7,063 nucleotides of DNA, taken from contig DBME01000119.1 in NCBI GenBank assembly GCA_002298155.1, forward strand, positions 1-7,063. Direction: 5' to 3'. This document shows, piece after piece, positions 5,949 through 7,063 of this stretch (positions within the stretch are counted from its first letter, which is position 1; each line of letters opens with the position of its first letter). Below the pieces are notes generated by a model. That model saw nothing but the letters and a program-made list of their open reading frames with translations, did not search any database and had not been told where the DNA came from. The DNA is from Holophagaceae bacterium UBA706. GTDB lineage: Bacteria > Acidobacteriota > Holophagae > Holophagales > Holophagaceae. The position numbers were made by a program, and so were the translations under genes.

Positions 5949-6068
5949 ATGACCCAGCATTTCCACCATCACACCCACGCGCCCCCTCCGGGCTTGGCCG
6001 GGCCTTGTGCACCCGTTCCCCAGCCCCGGACCTATCCCGGGGCTTTTTTTTCAGGAGATTCCCGATGA
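5949..6068 (+). CDS. His-rich leader peptide of the his operon (hisL-like)
   Basis: A 39-codon ORF starting MTQHFHHHTH: five of the first ten codons encode His (positions 4, 6, 7, 8, 10), the hallmark of a his leader peptide that senses charged tRNA-His. AGGA (5936-5939) lies 9 bases before the ATG. After the His cluster the frame is Pro/Gly/Ala-rich. Unlike enterobacterial HisL (about 16 residues) there is no early stop: the frame crosses the terminator (6022-6051), encoding Ala-Phe-Phe over the T tract, and stops at TGA 6066-6068, which overlaps the hisG ATG (6065-6067) as ATGA. The frame is also open upstream to at least 5769, but the ribosome binding site and the His cluster favour ATG 5949. 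Translation of the tail is uncertain; the His-rich head is the functional part by analogy. Confidence 0.7.
   Translation: MTQHFHHHTHAPPPGLAGPCAPVPQPRTYPGAFFSGDSR
6022..6051 (+). terminator. Intrinsic terminator acting as the hisG attenuator
   Basis: AGCCCCGG (6022-6029) and CCGGGGCT (6037-6044) form a perfect 8-bp GC-rich stem with a 7-base loop (ACCTATC), followed immediately by T residues through 6051 (eight T in a row including the last stem base). The Shine-Dalgarno of hisG (AGGAG, 6053-6057) begins two bases later. Placed between promoter and gene with only a His-rich ORF upstream, it must be conditional or hisG would not be expressed. Confidence 0.88.
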
Positions 6069-6904
6069 CACCCATCAACCTCGCGCTTCCCAAGGGCCGC
6101 ATGGCCGAGGGGGTGCTGCGCCTCATGGAGGACGCCGGCTTCAAGGTCCTGGCCAACGGCCGGAACTACCGGCCCCTGTGCGCCGATCCCCGGTTCCAGC
6201 TCAAGCTCCTCAAGCCCCAGGACATCGTCCGCATGGTCGAACTGGGCCGTCACGACCTGGCCTTCGCCGGCCACGACTGGGTGGTGGAACTGGACGCCGC
6301 CGTGGACGAGCTCCTGGACACGGGCCTGGACAAGGTCCGGCTGGTGGCCGCGGCGCCCCCCGACGTGGCGGCCACCCTGCGCACCCGGCGGGTGGTGGTG
6401 GCCAGCGAGTACGAGCGCATCACCCGCGCCTGGCTGGAGCGGGAGGGCTACGACCACTTCTTCGTGCGCAGCCACGGGGCCACGGAGGTCTTCCCCCCCG
6501 AGGACGCGGACATGATCGTGGACAACACCGCCACGGGGCGCACCCTCGTGGAGAACGGCCTGGAGGAGGTGGCCACCCTGCTGGACTCCTCCACCCGGGT
6601 CATCGCCAACCCGCGGCTGGGGCGGCGGGAGGAGGTGGACGAGTTCCTGCTCCTCATGAACTCGGTGCTCGACGCCCGCAAGCGGGTGATGCTGGAGATG
6701 AACGTGGGCGCGGCCAGTCTGGACGCCGTGCTGGCCATGCTCCCTTGCATGCGCCAGCCCACCGTGATGCCCCTGGCCGGGGAAGGGGGCTTCGCCGTGA
6801 AGTCCGCCGTGCCCAGCCGGGAGGTGCGCCGCCTCATCCCGCTGCTCAAGGCGGCCGGGGCCACCGACATCCTGGAGTTCTCCTTCAGCAAGGTGGTCTC
6901 GTGA
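6065..6904 (+). CDS. hisG: ATP phosphoribosyltransferase, long form
   Basis: HisG joins ATP and PRPP to make phosphoribosyl-ATP, the first committed step of histidine synthesis, in the cytoplasm. The 279-residue product starts MTPINLALPKGRMAEG (family N-terminal LALPKGR). The PRPP-binding loop is DNTATGRTL (residues 153-161) followed by VENGL. After about residue 200 comes the C-terminal ACT-like domain that binds histidine for feedback inhibition (MNVGAASLDAVLAMLP, QPTVMPLAGEGGFAVKS, LLKAAGATDILEF). Length and this domain define the long form, which works without HisZ. ATG 6065 is chosen over in-frame GTG 6005 because AGGAG (6053-6057) sits 7 bases before it and the upstream extension is encoded by terminator sequence. 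The start overlaps the leader ORF stop (ATGA), and the stop overlaps the next gene's GTG (GTGA), so it is the first gene of a translationally coupled operon under the attenuator. Confidence 0.96.
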   Translation: MTPINLALPKGRMAEGVLRLMEDAGFKVLANGRNYRPLCADPRFQLKLLKPQDIVRMVELGRHDLAFAGHDWVVELDAAVDELLDTGLDKVRLVAAAPPDVAATLRTRRVVVASEYERITRAWLEREGYDHFFVRSHGATEVFPPEDADMIVDNTATGRTLVENGLEEVATLLDSSTRVIANPRLGRREEVDEFLLLMNSVLDARKRVMLEMNVGAASLDAVLAMLPCMRQPTVMPLAGEGGFAVKSAVPSREVRRLIPLLKAAGATDILEFSFSKVVS

Positions 6905-7063
6905 GCACCGTCTACCGCACCACGGAGGGCCGGGGGGCCTTCGTGCGCATGGACTTCAACGAGGGCCCCCCGCCGCCGCCGGAGCTCCTGGCCGTGGATC
7001 TGGCGGCCTGCCTTTCCCTGTATCCGGAATACGGGGCCCTGCGTGCCGCCGCCGGGCGGGCGT
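6901..7063 (+). CDS. hisC: Histidinol-phosphate aminotransferase, 5' part only
   Basis: The frame opens at GTG 6901, whose last two bases start the hisG stop (GTGA), and is open for 54 codons to the right edge. AAGGTGG (6890-6896) is a plausible Shine-Dalgarno 4 bases upstream. The product begins MSTVYRTTEGRGAFVRMDFN and shows the N-terminal arm of class I/II PLP aminotransferases of the HisC type: RMDFNEGPPPPPE (about residues 16-28, corresponding to D-x-NEN-P) and LSLYPEYGALRAAAGRA (39-54, the YP-x-Y-xx-LR motif whose Tyr contacts PLP across the dimer). HisC transaminates imidazole-acetol phosphate to histidinol phosphate. The Asn of the usual NEN is Gly here. The catalytic Lys lies beyond the window, so a related aminotransferase cannot be excluded, but the position directly after hisG makes HisC the best call. 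Confidence 0.85.
   Translation, partial: MSTVYRTTEGRGAFVRMDFNEGPPPPPELLAVDLAACLSLYPEYGALRAAAGRA

Larger units (their letters stand above)
5777..6064 (+). promoter_or_regulatory. hisG transcription-attenuation leader
   Basis: The region from the predicted transcription start to hisG holds the parts of a ribosome-mediated attenuator. The 5' part (to about 5895) has no gene; it can fold a CATGCC (5822-5827) / GGCATG (5845-5850) stem and a small GCCT/AGGC stem, and matches no riboswitch I recognise. A very stable 10-bp hairpin follows (5896-5924), then the His-rich leader ORF (from 5949) and an intrinsic terminator (6022-6051). An antiterminator can be drawn: 5988-5997 (CCGGGCTTGG) pairs with 6019-6029, the left arm of the terminator, by nine pairs with one bulged C and one mismatch. 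A competing GCCC (5981-5984) / GGGC (5990-5993) hairpin would release the terminator. Expected logic by analogy: scarce charged tRNA-His stalls ribosomes in the leader and favours read-through. The start of the leader is approximate and the pairings were found by eye, not folded. Confidence 0.72.

Noticed and set aside
6005..6064. Upstream GTG start that would extend hisG by 20 residues
   Set aside because: The extension is encoded by the attenuator hairpin and T tract, has no family similarity, and AGGAG is ideally placed for ATG 6065.
1..7063. CRISPR arrays, insertion sequences, tRNA or rRNA genes
   Set aside because: No regularly spaced repeats, transposase motifs, terminal inverted repeats or recognisable tRNA/rRNA sequence was seen on either strand.

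Overview
This high-GC window (dense, strongly GC-biased third codon positions) reads as ordinary bacterial chromosome from a Gram-negative (diderm) organism: it encodes an outer-membrane beta-barrel of the FadL family, a signal-peptidase-II lipoprotein and a secreted small protein. The base composition, the gene content and the leader-controlled hisG-hisC order would fit an Acidobacteriota of the Holophagae type (Geothrix/Holophaga relatives), but that placement is inference; nothing in the window proves the taxon.

Layout. (1) 1-131, minus strand: the start of a small secreted Cys/Lys-rich protein that runs off the left edge. (2) 218-1681, plus strand: a 487-residue protein with TPR-like helices followed by a glycosyltransferase-family-9-like C-terminal half, divergent from gene 1. 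(3) 1682-1952: an intergenic region that turns abruptly AT-rich from about 1745 and carries an imperfect palindrome, a direct repeat and a perfect hairpin; it is the control region of the next operon. (4) 1953-4367 and 4402-5733: a two-gene operon for a VolA-like lipoprotein lipase/lysophospholipase and a FadL-family fatty-acid porin. In Vibrio cholerae the same pair hydrolyses exogenous lysophospholipid at the cell surface and imports the released fatty acid. (5) 5734-6064: a sigma70-type promoter, a long structured leader, a His-rich leader ORF and a textbook intrinsic terminator placed directly before hisG, i.e. a histidine attenuator. (6) 6065-6904 hisG (long form) and, overlapping by GTGA, the first 54 codons of hisC, which runs off the right edge.

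The most interesting part is the his leader. It has the hallmarks of ribosome-mediated attenuation (5 His codons among the first 10, a possible antiterminator, a terminator with a T tract), yet the leader ORF has no early stop. It reads through the terminator and ends at a TGA that overlaps the hisG ATG (ATGA). That departs from the enterobacterial his leader and may indicate a variant mechanism that couples attenuation to hisG translation. The second point of interest is the volA-fadL operon and the candidate operator in its unusual AT-rich promoter region.
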